The notes under the pieces are model-generated. The model saw only the letters and a list, made by a program, of their open reading frames with translations, was not told the origin of the DNA and did no database searches. A program made the position numbers and the translations under genes. Shown here one piece after another: positions 24,494 through 33,322 of a stretch of DNA of 64,000 nucleotides (the first letter of the stretch is position 1; every line of letters begins with the position of its first letter). The DNA comes from Gemmatimonadota bacterium (GTDB lineage Bacteria; Gemmatimonadota; Gemmatimonadetes; Longimicrobiales; Gaopeijiaceae), in the NCBI GenBank assembly GCA_022571515.1, contig JACZXQ010000008.1, forward strand, positions 1 through 64,000. The letters run 5' to 3'.

Positions 24494-25951
24494 GTGAATC
24501 AGCCGATCGATCGGCGCGACTTCGTCAAGTTGACCGCCGCCGCAGGCGCGGGATTATCACTGGCGGGGCTGGTAGGATGCCAACCCGGGGGGGCGGGGTC
24601 CGAAGCGGTGCTGAGGTCGGTGGCAGAGGTCGACCCGGTCGCCGTCGATCGGTTCACGGCATCCCTCACCGGAGGGGTGGTCCGTCCTTCGAGTGAGCAA
24701 TACGAAGCGGCCCGCCACGTCTGGAACGGAAAGTTCGACCGAAGGCCCGGCCTCATCGTGCGCTGCGCGGACGCCGCCGACGTGGCCAGGGCCGTGGACT
24801 TCGCCCGGAGCGAGAACGTGTTGGTGGCGGTCCGAGGGGGCGGCCATAGCGGGGCCGGCCACGGGACGTGCGACGGAGGGATGGTGATCGACCTCTCGGG
24901 CATGAAGGGGCTGGAGGTCGACCCGCAGCGAGCGGTGGCACGCGCCGAACCTGGCGTGACATCGATGCAGATGGACGCGGCCACCCAACGGCACGGCGTC
25001 GCCACGGTCATGGCCGCGTGTCCCAGTGTGGGCATCGGCGGCTTCACGCTGGGCGGTGGTTATGGCATCCTCGGCGGAAAGTTCGGGTTCAGTTGCGACA
25101 ACCTCCTCTCCGCGGATGTGGTGCTGGCCGACGGGACCACGGTCGTGGCGGACGAAGAGACGAACCCGGACCTCTTTTGGGCGATCCGGGGCGGAGGCGG
25201 GAACTTCGGCATCGTCACCTCGTTCCGATATCGCGTCCACCCCGTGACCGAGGTGCTCGGAGGCACGCTGGTCTACGACCTGGCTCAGGCCTCAGACGTA
25301 CTCGCCTTCTACAATGAGACGGCCGGGTCGATGCCCGACGAACTCACCGGGGCACCCGCGTTCGCGGCGACTCCCGATGGACCGATCTTCGTGATCGAGG
25401 TTTGTCATGCCGGTGACCCGGCCGCCGGCGAGGCCGCGCTCGCGCCCCTTCGCGCCTTCGCCAGCCCGTTGCAGGATCTGGTCCGGCCCATGCCCTACCT
25501 CGAGCTGAAGGGGCAGGGGCCGAATCCACCTCCCGGCACCCGGAGCGAGATGCGGGGCGGCTTCCTTCCCGAGCTGAACGACGAGGTCATCGATGTGCTG
25601 ACCGGGGCCATGGCCGAAGCCCCTCCCGGGTCGATCGCGGCCATGATGCACTTGCACGGCGCCACGACTCGGGGCGACACGGCGTTCCCCCTTCGCGACC
25701 CCGGGTTCGATCTGTTCATGACCGCGGAGTGGGAGGAGGCTTCCCAGGCCGAAACGCCCATCGGATGGGTCCGGGGGTTGGGCGCCGCACTCGCGCCGCA
25801 CTTCCGCGGTGTGTACGTGAACGCCCTCGACGACGAGGGGCCCGAGCGCGTCCGTACTGCCTACGGCGCAGGGCTCTCTCGGCTAGTGGAGCTGAAGGGG
25901 CGGTACGATCCCGACAACTTCTTCCGGGTGAACCATAACATCGCGCCGTAG
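24494..25951 (+). CDS. Tat-exported FAD-linked oxidase (berberine-bridge type)
   Basis: The GTG at 24494, preceded by AGGAG, gives 485 residues. The N terminus has a twin-arginine motif (DRRDFVKL) and then a lipobox-like LAGLVGC, so it is probably a Tat-exported lipoprotein. A PCMH-type FAD-binding domain follows. GGGHSGAGHG includes His118, and AACPSVGIGGFTLGGGYG includes Cys176; these are the two residues that carry bicovalent FAD in this family. The C terminus ends in a BBE motif (YDPDNFFRVNHNI). Members oxidise sugars or alcohol groups with oxygen or another acceptor; the substrate is not predictable here. It is monocistronic, in a region of gene fragments. Confidence 0.9.
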   Translation: MNQPIDRRDFVKLTAAAGAGLSLAGLVGCQPGGAGSEAVLRSVAEVDPVAVDRFTASLTGGVVRPSSEQYEAARHVWNGKFDRRPGLIVRCADAADVARAVDFARSENVLVAVRGGGHSGAGHGTCDGGMVIDLSGMKGLEVDPQRAVARAEPGVTSMQMDAATQRHGVATVMAACPSVGIGGFTLGGGYGILGGKFGFSCDNLLSADVVLADGTTVVADEETNPDLFWAIRGGGGNFGIVTSFRYRVHPVTEVLGGTLVYDLAQASDVLAFYNETAGSMPDELTGAPAFAATPDGPIFVIEVCHAGDPAAGEAALAPLRAFASPLQDLVRPMPYLELKGQGPNPPPGTRSEMRGGFLPELNDEVIDVLTGAMAEAPPGSIAAMMHLHGATTRGDTAFPLRDPGFDLFMTAEWEEASQAETPIGWVRGLGAALAPHFRGVYVNALDDEGPERVRTAYGAGLSRLVELKGRYDPDNFFRVNHNIAP

Positions 25952-26162
25952 GGCACGGGCCATCTGGGCGGCTGAGCCGCGCCGTCGGATCTGTCCCAAT
26001 TCTCTCTAGCGATACGTCCCCCGGGTAGTGACGGATCTTCAGCCTTGAGCCTTCATGAATGCTATGCCCCGGCTAATCGTGGCCAGGGCCGATCAATCAG
26101 GTCGTTGAGCATCACCAGCGTGAGGCCGAGAAGCTTGTGGAACAAGCGCTGCTTCACGCGGC

Positions 26163-27044
26163 TCAGGTGGAATCGCAGCTGAAGCGGAAGGAGTCGTCCA
26201 GGTCCTCGGGCAGGACGAGCGTCCGCAGTCCGCTTGCGCGCGCCGCGGCGCACAGCGCGCCCCGAGCCGCCGCGTCCGTCACGTACAGTTGCAGATACTC
26301 CGCGTTGAGCACGGGCTTGCCCTGGGCGACGAAGGGATCGAGGAGGTTGCACTCATCCAACTCGTGGCACCGCTCGCTCACGTGCAGGTCCACGTACGCG
26401 AGAAGATCGGCGACCTGGCCCACGTCGTTCTTCATCGCGACCGCGAGCCCGCGGCTGTGGGCTTCGTTGTACAGCGTACGGTTGAACGCCAGTTGATCGG
26501 CGGCCGTCAGGGGGAATCCCGTCGGGTTCTCGAAACCGTCGACGTTGTCCGCCTCGACGCCGTCACAGCCGCGTTGGACCGCCAGGTCCAGGCGGGCCTT
26601 CATGATCGTCATGACCTGCGGGGAACGCACGTCCAACCAGCGTTCGTCCGGGAAGCCGAAATACACCGAACCGAGAGCCGCCGGGGGAAACTGCCCGGCG
26701 TCGGGCCGGAAGTTCTCCCAGGAACCGGCCGAGAAGTAGCAGAGCAACCGGCGTCCGGACGCCTTCAGGGCCGAGATGACCGAGGCCGGCGTCTCGAACA
26801 GGTCCAACTCGTACAGCGCGACATCGTACCCGAGGTTCACTTCGCCCTGGAGCTGCCACTGCCAGGTCGTGGCCACGGCCGGCCGATACCAGGCGCCGGA
26901 TGTGACGGGGGGGATGTCCGGGTCGACTTCCGTGTCGGAGCCAGGGTCGAACGGATCGTCCTCGTCGCCGCCGCCACAGGCCGTGCAGCACGCGAGAACG
27001 AGCAGCGCGAGGGTGCGCGGCACGCCCCTGCGGAGAGCAACCAT
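26163..27044 (-). CDS. GH114-like (TM1410) lipoprotein hydrolase
   Basis: The start at 27044 gives 293 residues with a lipobox (VLACCTAC). The mature domain is the TIM barrel of the GH114/endo-alpha-1,4-polygalactosaminidase family. Recognisable segments are LYELDLFETPASVISALKAS, LLCYFSAGSWENFRPD, a catalytic-strand motif GCDGVEADNVDGF, and GLAVAMKNDVGQ. Family members cleave galactosamine-containing polysaccharides of biofilm matrix; that activity is inferred. Starts at 27059 or 27125 are also open. The gene is isolated, with fragment-like sequence on both sides. Confidence 0.85.
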   Translation of the reverse strand: MVALRRGVPRTLALLVLACCTACGGGDEDDPFDPGSDTEVDPDIPPVTSGAWYRPAVATTWQWQLQGEVNLGYDVALYELDLFETPASVISALKASGRRLLCYFSAGSWENFRPDAGQFPPAALGSVYFGFPDERWLDVRSPQVMTIMKARLDLAVQRGCDGVEADNVDGFENPTGFPLTAADQLAFNRTLYNEAHSRGLAVAMKNDVGQVADLLAYVDLHVSERCHELDECNLLDPFVAQGKPVLNAEYLQLYVTDAAARGALCAAARASGLRTLVLPEDLDDSFRFSCDST

Positions 27045-27508
27045 GGAAGGATCTTCCATCGCGATGGGTTTCCGATCGCCTGGGAGCCCAGGGCGGCGAC
27101 CATGTCGCCGGCTCCAGACGAACAAGCGACAGCCAGACCAACCACCCCTTCACGGGGGGAGGATAACGCCGGGCCTTCGGGTCAGTCAAAGGTCAGCCAA
27201 ATCGTGCTCCTTCCGTTCCGGTATAACGGACCTGGGCAAGTCTAGAGGACCGCGGCTATGGTCCCCACGGGCCTCCTGCTACATCCGCGGAACGATCTTC
27301 CCTACGCTCCGCCGTGACTCCATGAAGTGATCGGTCGCAGATCATCGCGAATGGGTTCGACGGAGCCCTTCTTGGCCTGACTCACGGCACCCTTGCGGAC
27401 CTGTGTACGGTGCTTCGTCGTATCCCCTCAACCGGTGGCCGATGTTGGCCCCCGCCGCCGTACTGACGCCCCGCAGAACGCAACACTCTGGTCCGGGGGT
27501 CTGCGATC
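27045..27508. other. Long intergenic stretch, one unclassified peptide-like piece
   Basis: No intact gene is visible. On the plus strand 27332-27440 reads RSQIIANGFDGALLGLTHGT followed by LADLCTVLRRI without a stop, which looks like the tail of a small helical regulator. I cannot assign it. The end of the stretch should contain the promoter of the lipoprotein gene at 27509. Confidence 0.4.
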
Positions 27509-28261
27509 ATGACACGCACTGTTTCCGTTCTGTTCGCTCTTGCTGTTCTCGCAGCTTGTGATCCCTTGCCTGAGATCCCCTTCCAGGGTCTCCATGCTGA
27601 TAACCAGGGCCTTGCGGGCTGGAACGCTGACGGCACCGGGCCGGAGCTCGCTCGAACCGGCCATCCTACCCCGTGGGGCGCCTGCGCCAGCGCCTCCGAT
27701 GCCCTCTACTATCTAGCCTCTCGTGACTTTCCCGGTATAGACCCGCTGTCCGCACGGGGCATTCACTTCGTCACGCCGGTGACGGGCTTCGCCAACTTTC
27801 TTGACACATTGGCTACCCATGGGTTTTCCATCAATGATCTGACCATGACCTGGGGCCTCCAAACACTGGGGGCCGATCAGGAGGGTTCCGATTGGTCCTA
27901 CGCAAGCCCTTTGGAGACGCGGTTTTATACCGGCGGGCAGTTCACGATCAAGCTGGCTGGCGAGGACATGGTGGGTGGACCCATGCCGCCCACTACTGTG
28001 TGGATTATCTATGACATCGCAAACTGCCTCGACGAGCAGATCTCAGCTACCACCGAATTCGTCGTCCCCATACTCGAATCCGCCAATAGCTCGACCGCGG
28101 TGCAGGCGGCGGCGGCGGCGTTCCTCAGCGATCTGTTTGGCCGGTCGATTCGCTTCAGCTTCGACTCGCACCAGCCGGCCGTGGGGTTGTCTCCGTTCGG
28201 GGGAGACGGACGAGGTGGGGCATTTTTTGACATAACCACAGGCAAGATGCTGGTCCCATGA
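27509..28261 (+). CDS. Lipoprotein of unknown function
   Basis: This 250-residue protein has a short signal peptide with a lipobox (LAVLAAC, Cys17), so it should be membrane-anchored outside the cytoplasm. I do not recognise the mature domain. It contains GACASASDALYYLASRDFPG near residue 60, a predicted alpha/beta middle, and an alanine-rich helix (AVQAAAAAFLSDLFGRS) near 205. The GIHFVTPVTGFANFLDTLAT segment may form an amphipathic helix. It has no obvious operon partner: the next sequence is a DUF427 fragment. Confidence 0.65.
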   Translation: MTRTVSVLFALAVLAACDPLPEIPFQGLHADNQGLAGWNADGTGPELARTGHPTPWGACASASDALYYLASRDFPGIDPLSARGIHFVTPVTGFANFLDTLATHGFSINDLTMTWGLQTLGADQEGSDWSYASPLETRFYTGGQFTIKLAGEDMVGGPMPPTTVWIIYDIANCLDEQISATTEFVVPILESANSSTAVQAAAAAFLSDLFGRSIRFSFDSHQPAVGLSPFGGDGRGGAFFDITTGKMLVP

Positions 28262-28313
28262 CCCTCTCCCTCCAAGCCTCCGACACCCTCCACGTTCACA
28301 GTCAACTCGATAG

Positions 28314-28454
28314 GAGACACGAACGCACTGCCCCATCAAGGGGGATGCGTCGTACTGGACGTACTCGGGCGACGCGGGTCCTGAGGAGGATCTCGTCTGG
28401 GGGTACCACGAGCCTCTCGAGTACTCCAGGCATATCGCCGGGCGGGGCCGCTAG
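28314..28454 (+). pseudogene. DUF427-domain fragment
   Basis: Between two stop codons the plus strand encodes RTHCPIKGDASYWTYSGD, then VWGYHEPLEYSRHIAGR. This is the signature THCPxKGDASYW...AWxYxxP of DUF427 proteins. There is no start codon and only about 46 codons remain. The fragment begins 53 bases after the lipoprotein stop. Confidence 0.75.
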
Positions 28455-28460
28455 CCCACT

Positions 28461-28862
28461 TCACCCATACCCGATCACGTTCAGCTCGGGCACACGCGCG
28501 AAGTGCCTTTCATGGCGCGTCACTACAGGCGTCGCAAAGGCCAGAGCCGTCGCGGCGATCCACAGGTCGTTGGCGTCGATCAGCAGGCCGTTCTCCTTCA
28601 GGTATCGATACAGGCGACCATAGCGCCACGACACTTCAGGCGTGCACTGGAGCACCTCGAAGGGAGATACCACGCTCTCCCACATGGCCCGCTCATTCAT
28701 GCGAGGACCGGCGGCCAGCTCACCCGCAATCGTGAAGGTGATATGGAGCTTCTGGTTCTCGTGTGACCGAAGGAAGAGTTGTGCGGGTCCGGGGCACTCG
28801 GCGATCAACTCCCGTTCGAGGTCGACCAGAAAACTGGTCTCCAGAATCAGGGCGTCGACCAC
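28461..28862 (-). CDS. VapC-like PIN toxin with substituted first acidic residue
   Basis: A GTG at 28862 gives 133 residues and overlaps the antitoxin stop by 16 bases. The PIN fold is complete: LILETSFLVDLERE, a central FTIAGELAAG, LLIDANDLWIAATAL, and VVTRHERHFARVPEL. The first catalytic position, normally aspartate in LILDTS, is glutamate (Glu8, codon GAG); activity may be changed. A shortened copy is present at 9.3-9.6 kb. The cognate antitoxin has lost its N terminus, so if the toxin were fully active it would be poorly controlled. Confidence 0.82.
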   Translation of the reverse strand: MVDALILETSFLVDLERELIAECPGPAQLFLRSHENQKLHITFTIAGELAAGPRMNERAMWESVVSPFEVLQCTPEVSWRYGRLYRYLKENGLLIDANDLWIAATALAFATPVVTRHERHFARVPELNVIGYG

Positions 28863-29071
28863 TTTTCCGCCGGAGCCCGCCCCGTTGACTTCATTTCGTC
28901 GATCACGTCGAGTTCGTCGGAGTCGTACAAGGACCCACGCTCTCGGACAAGGGCGAGAAGCTCGCCTCCTGTTACCGTTTGATCGTCCCACCGAGCCCTC
29001 ATGACGACGTCACTGAAGGACTCGCTCGAGTGCGTTCTGGCACGTCGGAGCTTGTCGTAGGCCTCTAGGTC
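28847..29071 (-). pseudogene. VapB antitoxin lacking its N terminus
   Basis: The frame reads LEAYDKLRRARTHSSESFSD, then VVMRARWDDQTVTGGELLAL and ends EKWSTP. This is the body of a VapB (DUF217-like) antitoxin. The normal first eight or so residues are replaced by the 3' end of the ADP-ribosylglycohydrolase gene: homology begins at about 29071, inside that gene's last codons. No ATG, GTG or TTG exists between the upstream in-frame TGA (29102-29104) and this point. The first usable start is an internal ATG at 29002, leaving 51 residues without the DNA-binding part. Confidence 0.7.
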
Positions 29072-29991
29072 CCCAGCAGCCTGGCCCCCATCCTCTCCAC
29101 CTCATCCCCCCGGTGCAGCTGGCTCTTCCACGCCTCCGGAATTGCCGCGGCCCCATAGAACGCCCCCGCCATCTGCCCGCACACCGCGGCAGTGGTGTCC
29201 GCATCATCCCCCAAATTCACCGCCGTGAGCACCGCTTCGCTGAAGCTGTCGGTCCGGGCGAAGCACCAGAGGGCCGCCTCCAGGCAGTGGACCACGTAGC
29301 CGCTCCCCCGGATGTGGTCCTCGGGCTTGTCGGCGTAGTCGCCTCGAGCGAGCGATTGGAGTCGACGTGACAGCGTGGCGCCGTCGGGCATGGCGTCGGG
29401 ATTTACTTGGAGGAAGTCCTTGTCTGTCGCCTCGAACGCGCGGAGCAGCAGCCAGGCGAACAGACGGCAGGCGTCCACGCATTCCGCTGCACCATGGGTG
29501 GTGCGGGAGCTCTCGCCGGCCATGCGTAAGGCCAACTCGGCGTCGTGGCGGAAGTAGATCGGCACGGGGGCCAGCCGCATCAGGCTTCCGTTGCCCGCCT
29601 TGCTCGGATCCGTGGAGCCCGCGAAGGGGTTGTCGATGGCCGCCTTGAAGCGGCGCAGGGAGGTCCGGGTGGTGAAGCCGATGCCGAAGCAACTTCCGGT
29701 GCTGCTCCAGTGCCCTTCTTCCAGCCAGCGGAGGTAGCGGCGCATCTGGTCGGCGGCGTCGAATCCACCTGACTCGATCAGGCTCTCCGCGAGGCAGAGC
29801 GCCAGCGAGGTGTCGTCCGTCCAGTAGCCGGCGTCGAGACCGTGAGAGCCGCCCCCACGCATGCCCGTGACCGGCTCGAACGTGCCTCGGGGCTTGGACT
29901 CGACCGGGGCGCCGAGGGCGTCGCCGATGGCCAGGCCGAGAAGGCAGCCGGTGGCGCGGTCGGTGATGTCCATGTCGTCCTGCATTTCCAC
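29065..29991 (-). CDS. ADP-ribosylglycohydrolase (DraG/ARH-like)
   Basis: The 308-residue protein has the DraG-family signatures. GCLLGLAIGDALGAPVE (about 15-31), YWTDDTSLALCLAESL (about 56-71), and NLGDDADTTAAVCGQMAGAF near residue 265 supply the two-metal aspartates. These enzymes remove ADP-ribose from modified arginine or other groups in the cytoplasm. No export signal is present. The 3' end runs into a VapB antitoxin relic with which it overlaps by a few bases. No ADP-ribosyltransferase is visible nearby. Confidence 0.9.
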   Translation of the reverse strand: MEMQDDMDITDRATGCLLGLAIGDALGAPVESKPRGTFEPVTGMRGGGSHGLDAGYWTDDTSLALCLAESLIESGGFDAADQMRRYLRWLEEGHWSSTGSCFGIGFTTRTSLRRFKAAIDNPFAGSTDPSKAGNGSLMRLAPVPIYFRHDAELALRMAGESSRTTHGAAECVDACRLFAWLLLRAFEATDKDFLQVNPDAMPDGATLSRRLQSLARGDYADKPEDHIRGSGYVVHCLEAALWCFARTDSFSEAVLTAVNLGDDADTTAAVCGQMAGAFYGAAAIPEAWKSQLHRGDEVERMGARLLGT

Positions 29992-30000
29992 GATGCCGGT

Positions 30001-30066
30001 TTGCTAAGCTGGCCACAGCCGGGGGGATGTCCAACTTATCCGCAGTCTGCCTGGCCTGCCACAGAT
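30001..30066 (-). pseudogene. Second HigA C-terminal tail relic
   Basis: About 20 codons read DLWQARQTADKLDIPPAVAS, close to the FDLWQGEQGAEDLDIPRLQP end of the relic at 5.7 kb. The frame then runs towards the start of the ADP-ribosylglycohydrolase gene. Only the last helix of HigA is left. Confidence 0.5.
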
Positions 30067-30173
30067 CAGGGTATCGGCTGGAAGCACCGGAACAGCTCGA
30101 GATGGTGTTGCGCGAGATCGACGCTCGTGAAATCCTACATGTGCGGAGTCTGGCCGGTGGCTGAGCCGCTCCC

Positions 30174-30299
30174 TCAGCTGGCTACCGCCCGCATGAGCTT
30201 CAGCCCCGGAACATCCTCGAAGTCCCGCTCGTTGAGCGTCCACAGCGAGGCGTCCCACGAAATCGTGCACGCCGCGATCGCGAGGTCGATCTCCCGCCC
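30174..30299 (-). pseudogene. VapC C-terminal fragment
   Basis: This 41-codon piece reads GREIDLAIAACTISWDASLW followed by TLNERDFEDVPGLKL, the C-terminal third of a VapC PIN domain, and ends at its normal-looking stop. It is fused in frame to an ADOP permease fragment upstream. The N-terminal two-thirds and the antitoxin are missing. Confidence 0.8.
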
Positions 30300-30662
30300 G
30301 TGAGGGCCGGCCACCTCACCGTTGCGGAGGTTGGCGACGGTGGCGACCAGCAGGGTAGCCGACACGAGCAGCAGAGTCGCCAATGCCGCTTGAGCGGTCA
30401 CGAGCATGCGCTGGGCTCGGGTTCCGGAGCCGGGCTTTACCGTGATCCCGCGGCGTTGGGACCGCAGGTAATGGGCGATGGGGACGCCGCTGAGCACCAG
30501 CCGAGCGAGCAGCGCGACCGCGGCAGAAAAGCGTAGCACGGCGGGCGACGTCATCGGGCTGTTGGTCACCACCGCTTCACCCACGAACAGGTCGGCGATC
30601 CAGGTGCCCGCGAAGGACCCTGCGGCTAAGCCGACCCCGAGTGCGAGGCCTCCAGCGTTCGA
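30300..30662 (-). pseudogene. Second ADOP permease fragment
   Basis: Hydrophobic segments GGLALGVGLAAGSFAGTW, SPAVLRFSAAVALLARLVLS, and QRMLVTAQAALATLLLVSAT resemble the central membrane part of ADOP/MacB-like permeases. The AQRMLVTAQAALATLLL segment matches the conserved entry into the second permease half. The fragment overlaps the 3' end of the epimerase gene in another frame and continues in frame into the VapC tail. Confidence 0.6.
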
Positions 30663-31782
30663 TCAGACTCACCTCGCCCGCCATCATCGCCTCCATCGCC
30701 GTCGGGCCGGCCGGGACGTCCGGCGGCATGCGGAACCCAGCCCGCATCTGCGACCGGCGCTCATCGTCCTGCTCGGCCCACCAGGCCAGAGTATCCCGGA
30801 TGGTCTCGGCGAGGGGCCGATAGGTGAGGCCCGCCTGGCGCGCCCGTGCGCCGCTCGTCTGGTGCAGCCCAGCCGTCTCTCCGGTGGCAGGACTCCAGAT
30901 CGGGAAGCTCGCGTTCTGCTCGCTGAGGAAGTCCGCGTCCATCCACGTGAACGTCGCGTCCGAGCCCGAGGCGTCACGGGCAACCGCGAGCATGGCCTCC
31001 ATGGTCAACGGATGCTCCGGTCCCACGCCGTTGAAGACGCCACCCACGCTATCCTCCGCCAGGCGGATCATCCAGCCGGTCAGATCCCGAGCGTCGATGA
31101 ACTGGATCGGGTCGGTCGGCGCACCGGGTACCGCCACCTCGCCGCCCTCTGCCACACGCACGGGCCAGTAGGTCCAGCGGTCCGACGAGTCGCCGGGCCC
31201 GACGATGTAGTGCGGCCGAACGATGGTGGCCGCCGTCCCGAACACCTCCTGGACCACCTGTTCACAGAGCACCTTGAGCGGTCCATAGGTCGCCCCGGTG
31301 ATCTCTTCTACTGTGTTGTCCTCCATCGTGCCCAGGGTGTAATCCTCGTCGAAGCCGGGTGTCTCGAAGTCGGCGTACGCCGAGACCGAGGAGACGTAGA
31401 TGTACCGGTCCACCGAACCGTGCAGGAGTTCGGCGGAATCGCGAACGAGGCGGGGTACGAAACCCGAGTTGTCGATGACGACGTCCCACGTCCGCCCCTC
31501 AAGGGCCGAGAGATCTCCATCGCGATCTCCCTTGAGCTTCTCGACGTCCGGGAAGAGGTGCGTGTTCGTTCGGCCCCGGTTGAAGAGCGTGATGGTGTGT
31601 CCTCGAGCCCGCGCGTAGCGGACCATGTGCGGGCCGATGAACCCGGTGCCTCCGAGGATGAGGATGGACAGCGGACGGACCGCCGCCTCCTCCGGCTCTG
31701 GCGAACACGCGCTCAAGCCGAGTCCGAGCACACCGGCCGCCGCTGCGCCCGTCTTGAGGAACTCCCTCCGGGTCGGCGTCAT
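30577..31782 (-). CDS. Tat-exported NAD-dependent epimerase/dehydratase
   Basis: The 401-residue protein starts with a twin-arginine signal (TRREFLKTGAAAAG) and a lipobox-like LGLSAC. GAGGAG lies about 9 bases before the ATG. A Rossmann domain follows with LILGGTGFIGPHM (about 40-52), FNRGRTN, and an SDR-extended pattern with a YGPLK catalytic lysine. Exported epimerases of this type are common in this phylum, but their substrate is unknown. The last about 25 residues are arginine-rich and encoded over the start of an ADOP permease fragment. The native C terminus has probably been replaced and a chance stop is used. Confidence 0.85.
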   Translation of the reverse strand: MTPTRREFLKTGAAAAGVLGLGLSACSPEPEEAAVRPLSILILGGTGFIGPHMVRYARARGHTITLFNRGRTNTHLFPDVEKLKGDRDGDLSALEGRTWDVVIDNSGFVPRLVRDSAELLHGSVDRYIYVSSVSAYADFETPGFDEDYTLGTMEDNTVEEITGATYGPLKVLCEQVVQEVFGTAATIVRPHYIVGPGDSSDRWTYWPVRVAEGGEVAVPGAPTDPIQFIDARDLTGWMIRLAEDSVGGVFNGVGPEHPLTMEAMLAVARDASGSDATFTWMDADFLSEQNASFPIWSPATGETAGLHQTSGARARQAGLTYRPLAETIRDTLAWWAEQDDERRSQMRAGFRMPPDVPAGPTAMEAMMAGEVSLIERWRPRTRGRLSRRVLRGHLDRRPVRG

Positions 31783-31985
31783 ATCGTAACACTCCTCTTT
31801 TTCTAGCTGCGTGGGTGGCCAGATGAATGCCTGGATTGGCCGGTTGAAGCCATTCTAGACCCCTCCGGTAGTGAGCGCATCCTCATCGCCCAGCCGAGGC
31901 AGGCACCAGGGCAACCCTCCACCCCGGCTCCGCGTCCTATTACACGTGTAGAAGACGAGGGTGGCCCCTTTGGAGGACTTGGACC

Positions 31986-33290
31986 ATGGCAACACGTGCG
32001 GCGAATCGGGTGGCGGCGCTTTCAGCCGCAGTGATGATGCTTCTGGTCGTGCCGGCTTTGTCGGCGCAGCAGTCGGTGGAGCTTCCCGGCAGGGACCGCG
32101 CCATCGCGCCGGAGCCCGAGCAAGTCTACTCGATCGGCTCCATGACCGGGGAAGAGTGGGAGACCTTCGGGGAGGTCGACCGTGTCGCGTTCGATGGCGA
32201 AGGCAACCTCTACGTGCTCGACCGGCAGAATTTCCGCGTGGTTGTTGTCGACCCCGAGGGCAACTTAGTCCGTGAGGTCGGATCGGAAGGTGACGGGCCC
32301 GGCGAGCTCCGCTTCCCGATGGGGTTCGTGGTCGCGCCGGACGGCGGCATAGGCGTCATGGATATGGGGCACCAGGCTTTCGTGGTGTACGACTCGGACG
32401 GCGAGTTCGTGGGCAATGCACGCAATGACTTCCAATCGGGGGTCATGGGCCGCGACATCCACTACCATCCGCGTGGCGGAGCGATCGGTACCGCCTCTGG
32501 GATCCGCATGACCATCGACGATGGCCGGCAGGAGATCAGCGGTGGCGGTAGCGTGCCCGTGAGGTTCGTTCCCTTCGCGGAAGGCGGAGAGCCCGAACAG
32601 CTCTACGAGGCGTGGCGGCTTCCGGCCGCCCCCCGCACCGGGGGAATCTCCAGTTTCTCGGCTGGCGGAGGCGGTGGCTTCACGATGCGCGGGATGTCAG
32701 CCGCGCGGGCCTTCGAGCCTGCCCTCCTGACGGGCGTGCTTCCGGATGGCCGCATCGTTCTGGCCGACTCGTCGGCCTACGCACTCAAGCTGATCGGTGC
32801 GGAGGGCGGGTTGCAGTCGGTCATCCGGCGACCCATCGCCCCGAGGCCGGTCACGCGGCGGGACGAGGAAGCCGAGAAAGCCCGCCAGCTGGAGAATCTC
32901 GAGTCGGGCGCGAGCGGGCGGCCTGTCGCTATCATGCTGACCACGGGCGGCAGTGGCGGTACCACGACGCAGCGCATGGGGGGCGACGCCATGAGCGATA
33001 TGATGCGCGAGCGCATCGAAGGCATGGTCTTCGCCGATGAGGTCCCGGTGATCGCGGACCTCGCGGTGGATTGGGAGGGTCGCATCTGGGTCGAGCGCAC
33101 GGGCCGCCGTGTGGGCGAGGACGGACCGACCGATCTGATCACCGCAGACGGCCAGTACCTGGGCACGATCGCGGCCGACGGCATGCGCATCCCGGACGCA
33201 TTCGGTCCGGGCGGCCTCGTCGCGTACATCGAGAGGGACGAGTTCGACCTTCCGACGATCGTGGTGAAGCGGCTGCCGGAACTGCCGTAG
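31986..33290 (+). CDS. Secreted 6-bladed beta-propeller protein
   Basis: The 434-residue protein has a Sec signal peptide (AALSAAVMMLLVVPALSA then QQ) and a Shine-Dalgarno GGAGG 9 bases upstream. NHL-like propeller blades are visible: VAFDGEGNLYVLDRQNFRVV, FVVAPDGGIGVMD, LPDGRIVLADSSAYALKLI, and AVDWEGRIWVERTG. A glycine-rich loop lies near residue 215 and a helical insertion (RRDEEAEKARQLENLES) near 300. The family (6-bladed propeller lipoproteins and secreted proteins) is common in Gemmatimonadota with no defined role. It may share a transcript with the small VapB gene that follows after 32 bases. Confidence 0.8.
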   Translation: MATRAANRVAALSAAVMMLLVVPALSAQQSVELPGRDRAIAPEPEQVYSIGSMTGEEWETFGEVDRVAFDGEGNLYVLDRQNFRVVVVDPEGNLVREVGSEGDGPGELRFPMGFVVAPDGGIGVMDMGHQAFVVYDSDGEFVGNARNDFQSGVMGRDIHYHPRGGAIGTASGIRMTIDDGRQEISGGGSVPVRFVPFAEGGEPEQLYEAWRLPAAPRTGGISSFSAGGGGGFTMRGMSAARAFEPALLTGVLPDGRIVLADSSAYALKLIGAEGGLQSVIRRPIAPRPVTRRDEEAEKARQLENLESGASGRPVAIMLTTGGSGGTTTQRMGGDAMSDMMRERIEGMVFADEVPVIADLAVDWEGRIWVERTGRRVGEDGPTDLITADGQYLGTIAADGMRIPDAFGPGGLVAYIERDEFDLPTIVVKRLPELP

Positions 33291-33322
33291 CGCGTTCGAG
33301 CTGGCCGTCCACGTTCCAGTGG

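Noticed and set aside
26065-26160. Minus-strand peptide with FHKLLGLTLVMLNDLIDRPW downstream of the GH114 gene
   Set aside because: Looks like a possible transposase-type tail, but I cannot match it to a known family, so no feature is claimed.
27332-27440. Plus-strand piece resembling the tail of a MarR-like regulator
   Set aside because: Too short and without a diagnostic motif; recorded only in the gap description.
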